Shown in pieces: positions 1 to 8,433 of a DNA stretch of 64,000 bases. The notes below the pieces were generated by a model that saw only the letters and a program-made list of their open reading frames with translations, was not told where the DNA came from and did no database searches. Position 1 is the first letter of the stretch. Every line of letters starts with the position of its first letter. Source of the DNA: Gordonia mangrovi (GTDB lineage: Bacteria > Actinomycetota > Actinomycetes > Mycobacteriales > Mycobacteriaceae); NCBI RefSeq assembly GCF_024734075.1, contig NZ_CP102850.1, forward strand, positions 3,100,001 through 3,164,000, in the 5' to 3' direction. The position numbers and the translations under genes were made by a program.

Positions 1-419
1 CGTATTGGCGCGATCTCCTCGAGGCCATCAACTCCAGCCACGGAAAGCTCGAATCGTTCGAGGTCGCCGGCGACACGGTGACCGTCGCGATGCAACAGGG
101 GGTACCGGCGGACAAGCTGCCGTCCATTGTGTCCAAGGCGCTCAACGGCGACGCACAGATCCCGCGGCGGAACACGTTCCGGCTCGCCGGCGACCAGATC
201 ACCGGTGAGATGACCGCCACTGTGTCCGGGGCGCCGGCGAAGGTCGCGGGCACCGTCGTCACCGGCGGCGATCCGGCCACCACCCGTTATACGGCCGAGG
301 TCGACGTCAGTGTGCCGTTCGTCGGCGGGAAGATCGAGAAGGCCATCATCGACCAGCTCGTGGAGCTGCTCGATGCCGAACACGAGCAGACCATCACCTG
401 GGAGGCGGGCCACCGGTAG
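1..419 (+). CDS. DUF2505 family protein, 5'-truncated by window edge
   Basis: The reading frame is open from the first bases (codons begin at position 3) to the TAG stop, so the start codon lies outside the window. The visible product begins YWRDLLEAINSSHGKLESF and ends in a conserved VPFVGGKIEKAIIDQL segment, the C-terminal signature shared with the next gene. These mark the actinobacterial DUF2505 family, a START/SRPBCC-like fold thought to bind a small hydrophobic ligand; no ligand is established. No signal peptide can be judged because the N-terminus is missing. The next gene is a paralogue on the same strand after a 102-bp gap, which suggests tandem duplication. Family assignment is fairly sure, biochemical role unknown. 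Confidence 0.8.
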   Translation, partial: YWRDLLEAINSSHGKLESFEVAGDTVTVAMQQGVPADKLPSIVSKALNGDAQIPRRNTFRLAGDQITGEMTATVSGAPAKVAGTVVTGGDPATTRYTAEVDVSVPFVGGKIEKAIIDQLVELLDAEHEQTITWEAGHR

Positions 420-521
420 GGCCCGATCCGGACGCCATTGGGCCGGGGCGGGCCCGCGAAGTGGGCCGACGCGTCACCGATGAATTGGGATGCAACGAAT
501 CGGTAACGTAGCCTGGTCGCC

Positions 522-1031
522 ATGGCACGACGGCTCAGCTACTCGGCGCGCTTCACCCAGCCCGCGGAGACGCTCTATCAGGCACAGAGCACCCGCCAAT
601 ACTGGGATGACATGATGGCGGGTTTCCAGATGATCTCTCCGCACTGCGCGGTCGAGTCCTTCACCTCCGACGAGACCGGGCTGAAGGTGATCCTCAAACA
701 GACGATCGGCCGTGATCAGCTCCCACCGCTCGCGCAGACCGTGTTGATGAAGGACATGGTCATCACCCGCGAGGAGACCTTCGGCCCGTATGACCCCGAC
801 AACACCAAGGGCGACTACACGGCGTCGATCCCGGCCGGACCGGGCAGCCTGCAGGGGTGGCAGGAACTGTTCCCCACCGAGACCGGCTGCACCATCCGCA
901 AGACCACCGAGGTCAAGGTGTTCATCCCGTTCGTCAACGGCAAACTCGAGCAGCTGATGCTGGTCAACCTCGTCGACCTGTTCCGCGCCGAAGCCGAATA
1001 CGCGGCCGACTGGGTCAAGAAGAACCTCTGA
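522..1031 (+). CDS. DUF2505 family protein
   Basis: 169-aa protein starting with ATG and MARRLSYSARFTQPAETLYQ. It carries the complete DUF2505 pattern: an N-terminal strand, a YWDDMM helix near residue 28, and a C-terminal VFIPFVNGKLEQLMLVNLVD helix region. It is a paralogue of the truncated gene just upstream. The family is predicted to adopt a START/SRPBCC lipid-binding fold, with no catalytic residues to point to. There is no signal peptide or membrane segment, so it is probably cytoplasmic. The stop codon TGA overlaps a CTG that is the best start for the downstream methyltransferase, implying translational coupling. Ligand and role unknown. Confidence 0.85.
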   Translation: MARRLSYSARFTQPAETLYQAQSTRQYWDDMMAGFQMISPHCAVESFTSDETGLKVILKQTIGRDQLPPLAQTVLMKDMVITREETFGPYDPDNTKGDYTASIPAGPGSLQGWQELFPTETGCTIRKTTEVKVFIPFVNGKLEQLMLVNLVDLFRAEAEYAADWVKKNL

Positions 1032-1819
1032 GCGTCGGCGGGTCCGGTCACGGCAGACCACTCGGTCGCATCACCCGAGGCACCACCAACATCAACCGGC
1101 TCCGCCGGGTGGACCGGTGGATGGCGCACGACGCGGGGATCGGCGCGGCCCTCGGTTCGGTGGCTCGGCCCCTGGTGGTCGACCTCGGCTACGGGGCGCG
1201 CCCCGTAACGACCGTCGAGATGGCGCGGCGGCTGCGGACCATCGCACCCGACCTGCAGATGGTCGGCCTGGAGATCGACCCCGAACGCATCGTGGACGCC
1301 CGCGACGGCGTCCGGTTCGCACTCGGCGGTTTCGAGCTGGCCGGACTGCGGCCGCAGTTGGTGCGGGCCTTCAACGTGTTGCGGCAATACGACGAGGACG
1401 AGGTGGCTGCATCGTGGTCTCGGATGCGACACGCGCTGGCCCCGGGCGGACTCATCGTGGAGGGCACCTGCGACGAGATCGGTCGTCGCTGCTGTTGGGT
1501 CGTCCTCGACGCCGACGCGCCGCGCACCCTGACGCTGAGCTGGTCGCCCGAGCACACCGGCAGGCCCTCCGAACTCGCGGAGCGCCTGCCGAAGGCGTTG
1601 ATCCACCACAACGTGCCCGGCAAACCGATCCACGAGCTGCTGACCCGGGCCGATCGTGCGTGGGATGTGGCCGCGAGCCATGCCGCCTACGGCCCCCGCA
1701 CCCGGTGGCGACAGGCGCTGACGACGATGCGTGCGGACGGCGTCCCGATCGTCGTCGGTCGCGGCCGGTCCGTCGACAACGTGCTCACCGTGCCGTGGTC
1801 GGTGGTCGCGCCCCACTGA
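1028..1819 (+). CDS. class I SAM-dependent methyltransferase-like protein
   Basis: 263 aa from a CTG at 1028. The region reads RPLGRITRGTTNINRLRRVD, then the SAM-binding segment LVVDLGYGARPVTTVE (motif I, with GYGA instead of the usual GxGxG), LEIDPERI as the acidic motif II, and ALAPGGLIVEGTCDEIGRR as the post-motif region. The RGTTN..RLRRVDRW segment is typical of this actinobacterial family but has no ATG, GTG or TTG start in front of it. The CTG at 1028 overlaps the DUF2505 stop as CTGA, like the ATGA couplings seen elsewhere here. The nearest conventional starts, GTG 1109 and ATG 1121, would cut that segment off. Substrate unknown; the start is the uncertain part. Confidence 0.75.
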   Translation: MSVGGSGHGRPLGRITRGTTNINRLRRVDRWMAHDAGIGAALGSVARPLVVDLGYGARPVTTVEMARRLRTIAPDLQMVGLEIDPERIVDARDGVRFALGGFELAGLRPQLVRAFNVLRQYDEDEVAASWSRMRHALAPGGLIVEGTCDEIGRRCCWVVLDADAPRTLTLSWSPEHTGRPSELAERLPKALIHHNVPGKPIHELLTRADRAWDVAASHAAYGPRTRWRQALTTMRADGVPIVVGRGRSVDNVLTVPWSVVAPH

Positions 1820-1908
1820 TCCGCAGTCGCTGATGCGGGTCATCTGATCGTGCGAACGCGCAGCACCGAGCCGGTTGTCACCGGCGTCTGGGTCCGTACG
1901 CTGGTGCC

Positions 1909-2727
1909 ATGCGAATTGCGATGGCGCAGATCACCTCCGGCATCGACCCGGCGGCCAACCTGGAACTCGTGGACGCCGCGGTGGCGAGAGCCGCGGCCGA
2001 CGACGCCGACCTGGTGGTGTTCCCCGAGGCGACGATGTGCCGGTTCGGCGTCTCACTCGGGCCCATCGCCGAACCGGTCGACGGCCCCTGGGCCTCGGCC
2101 GTGTCGGCGATGGCGGCACGTCACGGCGTCACCGTCGTCGCCGGCATGTTCACACCGGCCGGTGACCGGGTCGCCAACACGCTGCTCATCGCCGCCGCCG
2201 ACGGCTCGCGCAGCTCCTACGACAAGATCCACCTCTACGACGCCTTCGGTTTCACCGAGTCGCGCACCGTTGCGCCGGGCAGCGACCCGGTGACGTTCGC
2301 GGTCGGCGATGTCACGGTGGGTGTCGCCACCTGCTACGACATCCGCTTCCCCGCGTTGTTCACCGAGCTCGCGCGGCGCGGCGCACAGGTGATAGTGGTG
2401 CCCGCATCGTGGGGTGCCGGACCGGGCAAGGTGCATCAGTGGCAGGTGCTGGCCACCGCCCGCGCACTCGATTCGACCTGCTTCGTGGCCGCCGTCGGGC
2501 AGGCGGTGCCCGACGATCAGCAGGTGGCCGAGTCGTCGGCGCCCACCGGAACAGGTCACAGCCAACTCACAGATCCCTTCGGTACCGTGGTCGCCGCATA
2601 CGACGACAGCGTGCAGGTCGGGGTTCACGAGATCGATGTGAGCGCAGTGGAGAAGGCGCGCAAGGCCCTGGCCGTGCTCGACAACGAACGGCCCATCCGA
2701 CAGGTCTCGGCACCGAGCAGCAACTGA
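1909..2727 (+). CDS. carbon-nitrogen hydrolase (nitrilase superfamily amidase)
   Basis: 272-aa cytoplasmic hydrolase. The complete nitrilase-superfamily triad is visible: Glu40 in VVFPEA, Lys106 in YDKIHLYD, and nucleophile Cys142 in VATCYDIRFP. The TCYDIRFP and KIHLYDAF contexts are closest to the deaminated-glutathione amidase/omega-amidase branch (Nit1/YbeM-like), so hydrolysis of a small omega-amide or deaminated thiol is a reasonable guess. The exact substrate cannot be read from sequence, and in a mycothiol-using actinobacterium it may differ from glutathione. The next gene starts 12 bp after the stop on the same strand, so the two are probably co-transcribed. The ATG start gives a canonical N-terminus (MRIAMAQ). 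Confidence 0.9.
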   Translation: MRIAMAQITSGIDPAANLELVDAAVARAAADDADLVVFPEATMCRFGVSLGPIAEPVDGPWASAVSAMAARHGVTVVAGMFTPAGDRVANTLLIAAADGSRSSYDKIHLYDAFGFTESRTVAPGSDPVTFAVGDVTVGVATCYDIRFPALFTELARRGAQVIVVPASWGAGPGKVHQWQVLATARALDSTCFVAAVGQAVPDDQQVAESSAPTGTGHSQLTDPFGTVVAAYDDSVQVGVHEIDVSAVEKARKALAVLDNERPIRQVSAPSSN

Positions 2728-2739
2728 GGACCGCACGAC

Positions 2740-3852
2740 ATGACCGACAGCGAGAACACCGACCGGCCGGCAGCCGGCGAGGACCCGCAGAAGAGGTCCG
2801 ACATCGAATCGACCCGGTCGATGGGCAACGCCGGGGAACCGGGTGCACAACACCATCCCGACGACCACACCGCCCGGCTCGACGCCGCCGCAGCGACCGA
2901 CCAGTCGCCGCGCGCCTATTCACAGGTGCCGCGCACCGACACCGCACAGTTCGGTCCGGGTGAGACCGGTGGCTTCGGCAGCGGTGGCCCCACCGGTACC
3001 GACGGCTTTGCCCCCATCCCGCCGGCCGCCCACTCCGGTGTCGTGTCGTCGGCGCCGGCCAAGCGCCGCAGCACCGGCAAGATCGTGGCACTTGGCTCCG
3101 TCGCGGTCATTCTCATGCTGGTGATCGCCGCGGTCGGCAGCGAACTCTATCTCCGCAACAAGGCGACCGACTGCATGGAAAGCGCCTTCACCGAACTCAC
3201 CGGGACCGAGACCACGGTCTCGTTGAGTCGTAAACCGATGCTGCTGCAGGGCTTCGGCAACGACATCCCGTTCGTGCAGATCGACACTGCCGACGAGCCG
3301 GGACAGATGCGGCTACACGCCCGTGCCGAGGGGATCACCGGCGATGGTGACACGACCAACATCCGCTCCCTGATGGGAACCGGGTTCGTGCCGTTCGACC
3401 GGGTGGTCGCGATGAGCAAGTCGGCGGGTGCCGGTGCGGATCCGTCCGCCTCGGGCAACGGAACCGACAACGGTGCCGCCGGGCTGATGCAGGGCGCCAG
3501 CATCGAGTCGATCACCGGCAACGCCGCCGACGGCACCATCGAGGTCGACTCGGCGGTCCAGTTGGCATTCCTCCCGATCCCGGTCTCCACCACCATCAAG
3601 CCGGTGTTGCAGGACGGACGCGTCGACTTCGAGGTGGTCAAGGCCAACGCCTTCATCTTCGGCATCCCGTCCGACTTCGCCCAGCAGGTCGTCGACAGCG
3701 TGTCCGATTCCATGTTCGGTCCGTTGTTCGACGAGGTCACCGTGCAGAACATGACAGTCACCGACCAGGGCGTCGACTTCGCCGTCGACGGCCAGGACGT
3801 GGAGCTCTCCGGCCAGATGACCGGGGATTCCGGAGAGTGCTCCGCAGCCTGA
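2740..3852 (+). CDS. LmeA-like phospholipid-binding protein (DUF2993)
   Basis: 370 aa in three parts. A polar, low-complexity N-terminal region of about 105 residues rich in Thr/Pro/Gly/Asp is predicted cytoplasmic. One membrane span follows at about residues 108-130 (VALGSVAVILMLVIAAVGSE). The extracytoplasmic domain has the DUF2993 pattern: small hydrophobic stretches, KPMLLQGFGNDIPFVQI, and repeated beta-rich segments to the end. Mycobacterial LmeA of this family binds phospholipid and is needed for lipomannan/mannan maturation in the cell envelope. A similar envelope role is inferred, although LmeA itself lacks such a long cytoplasmic tail. Probably co-transcribed with the upstream amidase. 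Confidence 0.8.
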   Translation: MTDSENTDRPAAGEDPQKRSDIESTRSMGNAGEPGAQHHPDDHTARLDAAAATDQSPRAYSQVPRTDTAQFGPGETGGFGSGGPTGTDGFAPIPPAAHSGVVSSAPAKRRSTGKIVALGSVAVILMLVIAAVGSELYLRNKATDCMESAFTELTGTETTVSLSRKPMLLQGFGNDIPFVQIDTADEPGQMRLHARAEGITGDGDTTNIRSLMGTGFVPFDRVVAMSKSAGAGADPSASGNGTDNGAAGLMQGASIESITGNAADGTIEVDSAVQLAFLPIPVSTTIKPVLQDGRVDFEVVKANAFIFGIPSDFAQQVVDSVSDSMFGPLFDEVTVQNMTVTDQGVDFAVDGQDVELSGQMTGDSGECSAA

Positions 3853-3991
3853 GCGACGACCCCCCATCGGTCCCGGCGGCCGCTCGCAGTTCGCCGGTAC
3901 GCTGGGAGATGTCCGATTCAGCCGGTCTTGGCGGGGCGCCCTCGCGGTCTCCCGGGAGGGCAGGTGAGGTGTATCCCCAACGGAGGAAGAG

Positions 3992-4804
3992 ATGAGCGCA
4001 CTGATCCTGATCGCAGTCGTGGTCCTGGTCGTCGTCGGCATCGTGGTGATGTCGCAGCAACGATCCGGCGTCAACGCTGCCCGCCAACTCGACGACGCGA
4101 AAGCCGATGCGCGCCAAGCCATCGAACGGCTCGGCGGTCAAGTCTTCATGTTGGTGGGTGACGGACCCGCGTCGAAGCAGGCGCTGGCCGACGCCGGTGA
4201 ACGCTACAACGCGGCGGGCTCGCAGATCGAGCAGGCCACCTCGCCGGCCCAGGCGCGGCTGGCCAAGCAGACCGCGCTGGAGGGGCTGTACTACGTACGT
4301 GCGGCCCGCACCGCGATGAACATGGACCCCGGCCCACCGGTGCCCGAGCTCGAGGGCCAGAAGAGCGCCGGCTCGGTCACCGAGGACCGCACGGTCGACT
4401 TCGAGGGCCGGCAGATCGAGGCCTCCCCAGGCCCGTCGTCGCGGACCCCCAACTACTACCCCGGTGGTCGTGTCGCCGGTCGGCCGGTGCCCGCGGGTTG
4501 GTACAGCGAACCATGGTGGAAGCCGGCGTTGGTCGCGGGCGCATGGGGCATCGGGTCGATGTTCCTGTTCTCGGCGCTGTTCTCCGGCATGGCCGGCGTC
4601 AACTACGACGCCAATGCCTTTGAGAGTGGCGCCGGTGACGGGTCGGACGCCGGCGCCCTCGAGGGTGGCGACGCCGGTGGTGATGCGGGCGATGCCGGTG
4701 ACGCCGGTGGCGACTTCGGTGGCGGCGACATGGGCGGCGACTCCGGCGGCGGGTTCTTCGACGGCGGCGGCGATTTCGGGGACTTCGGGGACTTCGGCTT
4801 CTGA
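3992..4804 (+). CDS. membrane protein with Gly/Asp-rich C-terminal tail, function unknown
   Basis: 270 aa. A strong GGAGG ribosome site about 5 bases before the ATG supports the start. Residues 2-20 form an N-terminal membrane anchor (SALILIAVVVLVVVGIVVM). A helical, charged middle (about 25-110, AARQLDDAKADARQAIERL and similar) follows, then a Pro/Arg-rich linker. A second hydrophobic segment lies at about 177-198 (PALVAGAWGIGSMFLFSALF). The last 60 residues are almost only Gly, Asp, Ala, Phe and Ser. Such tails occur in actinobacterial envelope proteins of the DUF1542-like type. I do not recognise a function. It ends in the conserved hairpin at 4811-4848. Confidence 0.7.
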   Translation: MSALILIAVVVLVVVGIVVMSQQRSGVNAARQLDDAKADARQAIERLGGQVFMLVGDGPASKQALADAGERYNAAGSQIEQATSPAQARLAKQTALEGLYYVRAARTAMNMDPGPPVPELEGQKSAGSVTEDRTVDFEGRQIEASPGPSSRTPNYYPGGRVAGRPVPAGWYSEPWWKPALVAGAWGIGSMFLFSALFSGMAGVNYDANAFESGAGDGSDAGALEGGDAGGDAGDAGDAGGDFGGGDMGGDSGGGFFDGGGDFGDFGDFGF

Positions 4805-4810
4805 CGATTT

Positions 4811-4848
4811 GTAGTATCAACCGGCGAAAAACCGCCGGTTGGTACTAC
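4811..4848. terminator. conserved convergent-gene hairpin, copy 1
   Basis: A 16-bp stem (4811-4826 with 4833-4848; one T-G wobble) around a 6-base loop lies between the convergent 3' ends of the membrane-protein gene and purU. The stem, GTAGTATCAACCGGCG, is nearly the same sequence as those at 13316 and 30916. There is no T-tract, so it is a hairpin-only terminator or a repeated bidirectional end signal. Confidence 0.7.
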
Positions 4849-4864
4849 GCAATCTGGGGTGACG

Positions 4865-5794
4865 TCAGGTGAAGACGACGGTCTTGCGGCCGTGCACCAG
4901 GATGCGGTCCTCCAGATGCCACCGCAGGCCGCGGGAGAGCACCATCGCCTCGATGTCGCGGCCCTGACGCACCATGTCGGCCACGGTGTCGCTGTGATCC
5001 ACCCGGATCACGTCCTGCTCGATGATCGGTCCGGCGTCGAGGTCGGCGGTCACGTAGTGGCAGGTGGCGCCGATCAATTTCACGCCGCGCGCGAACGCCT
5101 GATGATACGGCCGGGCGCCGACGAAACTCGGCAGGAAGCTGTGGTGGATGTTGATCGCCCGGCCCGCCCACGCTTCGCACAGTTGCGGCGGCAGGATCTG
5201 CATGAAGCGCGCCAACACCACCGCATCGGGTGCGTAGCCGTCGACGACGGCGGCCACCTCGTCGAAGGCCTGCGCCTTGCCCTCGCGCGGGAACGGCACA
5301 TGGTGGAACGGCACGTCGAAGCGGGTGACGAGCTCCTCGAGATCGCGGTGATTGCCGATGACCGCGGACACGGTGGCCGGTAGTTCACCCCGATGCGCGC
5401 GCCCGAGGAGATCCACCAGACAGTGGCTCTCCTTGCTGACCAGCAGAACCACCGACTTCGTGGCGCCGGTGTCGGTGAGCCGCCACTCGGTGTCGGGGCC
5501 GATCTCGGCGGCGACCTCGCGGCCGAACCGCTCACGCATCTCGTCGAGACCGATCTGCACCGAACCCGCCCGCACCGTCTGGCGGGTGAAGAACCAGCCC
5601 GTCTCGCTGTCGGAGTGATAGCCCGCCTCGGTGATCCAGCCGCCGATCTCGGCGAGGAATCCGGAGATCCGGGCGACGATGCCGGTGCGGTCGGGACATC
5701 CGAGGGTGAGGACGTACCGGCGATCAGGGTCGGATGCGGACGATGTCGTCGGTGCCGGGGTTGCCGCTGCGGGCGTCGGCTCTGGTGCTGCCAC
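4865..5794 (-). CDS. purU: formyltetrahydrofolate deformylase
   Basis: 309 aa. PurU hydrolyses 10-formyl-THF to formate and THF, balancing one-carbon pools and supplying formate for PurT-type purine synthesis. After a 20-residue Ala/Pro/Thr-rich lead comes an ACT domain (about 25-105, [20 protein letters not shown]). The formyltransferase-fold domain then carries [38 protein letters not shown] (catalytic His) and [20 protein letters not shown] (catalytic Asp). The GTG at 5794 is the best start. The divergent deoC starts 27 bp away, so the two promoters must overlap. The gene ends facing the conserved hairpin. Confidence 0.95.
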   Translation of the reverse strand: MAAPEPTPAAATPAPTTSSASDPDRRYVLTLGCPDRTGIVARISGFLAEIGGWITEAGYHSDSETGWFFTRQTVRAGSVQIGLDEMRERFGREVAAEIGPDTEWRLTDTGATKSVVLLVSKESHCLVDLLGRAHRGELPATVSAVIGNHRDLEELVTRFDVPFHHVPFPREGKAQAFDEVAAVVDGYAPDAVVLARFMQILPPQLCEAWAGRAINIHHSFLPSFVGARPYHQAFARGVKLIGATCHYVTADLDAGPIIEQDVIRVDHSDTVADMVRQGRDIEAMVLSRGLRWHLEDRILVHGRKTVVFT

Positions 5795-5821
5795 GTCTGT
5801 CAGTGTGCCAAGCTCGTCTGT

Positions 5822-6496
5822 GTGATCACCACCGACCTGACCCGCCGCGACGTCGCGGCCCTCATCGACCACACTCTGCTCAAACCCGAGGCCACCCGCG
5901 CGGACGCCGAAGCGACCGCCGCCGAGGCCGCCGACCTGGGCGTGTACGCGGTGTGTCTGTCGCCGTCGATGCTGCCGATCGACACCGGCGAACAGAAGAC
6001 GTGTGTGGTGGCCGGGTTCCCGTCGGGCAAACACCATTCGCTGGTCAAAGCGGCCGAGGCGCGTCTGGCCGTGGACACCGGTGCCGAGGAGATCGACATG
6101 GTCATCGATGTCGGCGCGGCCGTCGACGGCCGCTTCGACGAGGTGTTCGCCGACGTGCTCACGGTTCGCGAGGCCATCGGGGATGTGGTGCTGAAGGTGA
6201 TCATCGAGTCGGCCGCGCTGCTCGAAATCGCCGGACCCGACACGGTCACCGAGGTCTGTCGTCGAGCGGCGCAGGCCGGCGCGACGATGGTGAAGACCTC
6301 TACCGGATTCCATCCGTCCGGCGGTGCGAGCGTCGAGGCGGTGCGGTTGATGCGTGCCGCGGTCGGCGACGCGGTCGGGGTGAAGGCCAGCGGTGGTGTC
6401 CGCACCGCCGAGTTCGCCGCCGAGCTCATCGCCGCCGGCGCCACCCGGCTCGGACTGTCCGGGTCGCGCGCGGTGCTCGCGGGGTTCGCCGAGTAG
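5822..6496 (+). CDS. deoC: deoxyribose-phosphate aldolase
   Basis: 224 aa class I aldolase that splits 2-deoxyribose 5-phosphate into glyceraldehyde 3-phosphate and acetaldehyde in deoxynucleoside salvage. Visible landmarks are [12 protein letters not shown] at the N-terminus, the DMVIDVGA strand, the Schiff-base lysine strand [23 protein letters not shown], and the second active lysine in [11 protein letters not shown]. The GTG at 5822 starts the conserved N-terminus ([18 protein letters not shown]). It is divergent from purU with 27 bp between starts and ends 3 bp before the convergent flavoprotein gene, so there is no room for a separate terminator. Confidence 0.95.
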   Translation: MITTDLTRRDVAALIDHTLLKPEATRADAEATAAEAADLGVYAVCLSPSMLPIDTGEQKTCVVAGFPSGKHHSLVKAAEARLAVDTGAEEIDMVIDVGAAVDGRFDEVFADVLTVREAIGDVVLKVIIESAALLEIAGPDTVTEVCRRAAQAGATMVKTSTGFHPSGGASVEAVRLMRAAVGDAVGVKASGGVRTAEFAAELIAAGATRLGLSGSRAVLAGFAE

Positions 6497-6499
6497 CTG

Positions 6500-7459
6500 T
6501 CAGGCGCTGATGTCTGACCGTCGGGCCTCGACCGCGCGGCGGGTGTCCTCGGTGATCAGATCCATGTTGATCGCGGCCCCTGCGCTCACCCCCGCACCCA
6601 TCGACACCGCCACGGTCGCTGCCAGGTCGGCGATGTTGCCGGCCGCCCACACGCCCGGGACATCGGTCGCGCCCATCGGGCCGGTCGGTACGAACTGACC
6701 GCCCATCGGGTGGTCGGCGAGCGTGCCGCCCAGCGCCGTGTACAGCGCGGAGCGCACCACGAATCGCGGCGCGATCACCAGCGCGTCGCGCCCGACCGAC
6801 GTGCCGTCGGCGAGCACCGCGCCGCTCAGGGTGCCGTCGGCGATGGCGAGGTGGTCGACCACGCCGTCGACGATGTTCACGTCGAGTGCCGAGAGCTGCT
6901 CGCGCTCTGCGGCGTCGATCTCACCCATGGTGTGCGTGAACAGCGTGACGTCGTCGCTGAGCTGACGGAACAGCAACGTCTGATGCACCGACATCGGACC
7001 GGTGCCGAGGACACCGATGCGTCGGCCGCGCACCTCGAACCCGTGGCAGTACGGGCAATGCAGCACCGACGATCCCCACAACTCGGCCACGCCGGCGACG
7101 TCGGGGAGCTCGTCGACGAGGCCGGCCGCGAGCAGGACCCGTCGGGCACTGATGGTCGTGCCATCGGCCGAGGTGAGGGTGAACCGTCCGTCGTCGGGTG
7201 ATCGGGCGGCGTCGATGACTGTGCCGGAGCGGAACTCGACCCCGTAACCGGCCGCCTCGGCACGCCCCGCGGCGAGCAGTGCGGTGGGTGCGATGCCCTC
7301 ATGGCCGAGGACGTTGTGGGCGCCGTCGGCCGGCGCGTTGCGGGGTTCGCCGGCGTCGATCACGACGACCGAACGCAGGGATCGTCCGAGCGTGACGGCC
7401 GCGCTCAGACCGGCGGGACCGCCGCCGACGATCGCGACGTCGAAAATGGTGGTACTCAT
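6500..7459 (-). CDS. FAD-dependent NAD(P)H oxidoreductase, thioredoxin-reductase-like
   Basis: 319 aa with an N-terminal FAD fold (VAIVGGGPAGLSAA), an NAD(P)-binding GVLGTGPMSVHQ motif at about 152-163, and a C-terminal FAD contact (GVWAAGNIADLAATVAVSMG). A redox HCPYCHGFE motif lies at about residue 137, where thioredoxin reductases carry their active disulfide (usually CATC). This CPYC-type subgroup may reduce a small thiol or act as an oxidase; the partner is not evident. AGGAG sits 5 bases before the ATG. The upstream methyltransferase stop overlaps this start as ATGA, so they form a two-gene operon beside a divergent XRE-cupin regulator. Confidence 0.85.
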   Translation of the reverse strand: MSTTIFDVAIVGGGPAGLSAAVTLGRSLRSVVVIDAGEPRNAPADGAHNVLGHEGIAPTALLAAGRAEAAGYGVEFRSGTVIDAARSPDDGRFTLTSADGTTISARRVLLAAGLVDELPDVAGVAELWGSSVLHCPYCHGFEVRGRRIGVLGTGPMSVHQTLLFRQLSDDVTLFTHTMGEIDAAEREQLSALDVNIVDGVVDHLAIADGTLSGAVLADGTSVGRDALVIAPRFVVRSALYTALGGTLADHPMGGQFVPTGPMGATDVPGVWAAGNIADLAATVAVSMGAGVSAGAAINMDLITEDTRRAVEARRSDISA

Positions 7460-8385
7460 GGTTTCTCCTGATGGTGTGCGGGTCGGCGGGCGATCCACGC
7501 GGTGCGGCGGGTCGTGACGGTGAGGTCGCTGCGGGTGTGCAGTGACGCCGGATGGTCGGGGTCGAGCAACTCGTCGAGCCGAGCGCGGTCGATGGCGGAG
7601 AGCTCCTCGCCCAGTCCCTGAGCCATCCGCGAGATCCAGGCGAGCGCATACCGGCTCGTCAGATCCCGAGGCGCCGGCGCATTGGTGATGATGGTGGTGT
7701 CGATCAGCTCGAAGCCGGCGCCGGTGATTGTCGAGGTCCAGTCCGGATGGGCGTTGGCCCCACGTTCGGTCAGTTGTGCGAGCAGGCGGCCTTCCAACCG
7801 GCCGTCGCGTGTGTCCGGCGGGAGAAAGGTGGGCAAGCCGTCGACCTCCACCACGACCAACAGGCCGCCGGGGCATAGCGCGTCCAGGACCGAACGCAAC
7901 AGGTCGTCGGGAACGGCGAAGTGATGCAACGTCGACGACGCCCACACCACGTCGAGATCGGCGAGATCGCCCGGCAGCGCGGTGTCAAGGTCGGCAACCC
8001 GCGTACGGACGCGATCGCCGACGTCTGCGGCCCGTGCCGCGTCGCGGACCCGCTCGAGCATGGCCGGCGCGTTGTCGAGTGCGGTGACCTGTGCCGAGGG
8101 GAAGCGGCGAGCGAGGCGGACCGTCAGACCGCCGGTGCCCGATCCTAGGTCGGCGAGGGTTTTCGGCGAAGCGATGCGCTCGGCGATGCGGTCGGCGAGG
8201 TCATCGACGAACCCACCGGTGGCTGCGGCATCGAGGTCGAGCACCTCCGCCATGCCCTCGGCCATCGCGTCGAGCGCGGAGTCGTCGTGGGAGTGCGTCA
8301 CGGTGCCGTGGTGATGGCCGTGACCTCGAGGCCAGTGGTGATCTGGGTGGTGGCCGGTGTGCGGCGGGTGTGCGGACTGTGCCAT
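7456..8385 (-). CDS. class I SAM-dependent methyltransferase with His-rich N-terminus
   Basis: 309 aa. The first 35 residues contain 12 histidines (HGHHHGTVTHSH and similar), suggesting metal binding. The methyltransferase domain follows: TLADLGSGTGGLTVRLA (motif I), VTALDNAPAML (motif II), VVWASSTLHHF (motif IV region) and LCPGGLLVVVEVDG. This is the Methyltransf_25/UbiE-like fold; substrate unknown. Co-translated with the downstream flavoprotein through an ATGA overlap. A perfect 14-bp palindrome begins at the last base of the start codon and runs upstream. The divergent XRE-cupin gene starts 48 bp away and is the likely regulator. Confidence 0.85.
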   Translation of the reverse strand: MAQSAHPPHTGHHPDHHWPRGHGHHHGTVTHSHDDSALDAMAEGMAEVLDLDAAATGGFVDDLADRIAERIASPKTLADLGSGTGGLTVRLARRFPSAQVTALDNAPAMLERVRDAARAADVGDRVRTRVADLDTALPGDLADLDVVWASSTLHHFAVPDDLLRSVLDALCPGGLLVVVEVDGLPTFLPPDTRDGRLEGRLLAQLTERGANAHPDWTSTITGAGFELIDTTIITNAPAPRDLTSRYALAWISRMAQGLGEELSAIDRARLDELLDPDHPASLHTRSDLTVTTRRTAWIARRPAHHQEKP

Positions 8386-8398
8386 ACCGTCGACGGTA
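8385..8398. promoter_or_regulatory. 14-bp perfect palindrome, candidate operator
   Basis: TACCGTCGACGGTA is a perfect palindrome in the 48-bp divergent region between the methyltransferase-flavoprotein operon and the XRE-cupin gene, touching the start codon of the former. It is the obvious binding-site candidate for the neighbouring dimeric HTH regulator. No binding evidence exists. Confidence 0.5.
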
Positions 8399-8433
8399 GC
8401 GGCGCAATGCGCATATGGCATACCATCTTGCGT

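Noticed and set aside
5393..5821. Extension of deoC upstream of 5822
   Set aside because: It would run antisense through purU; deoC homology starts at GTG 5822.
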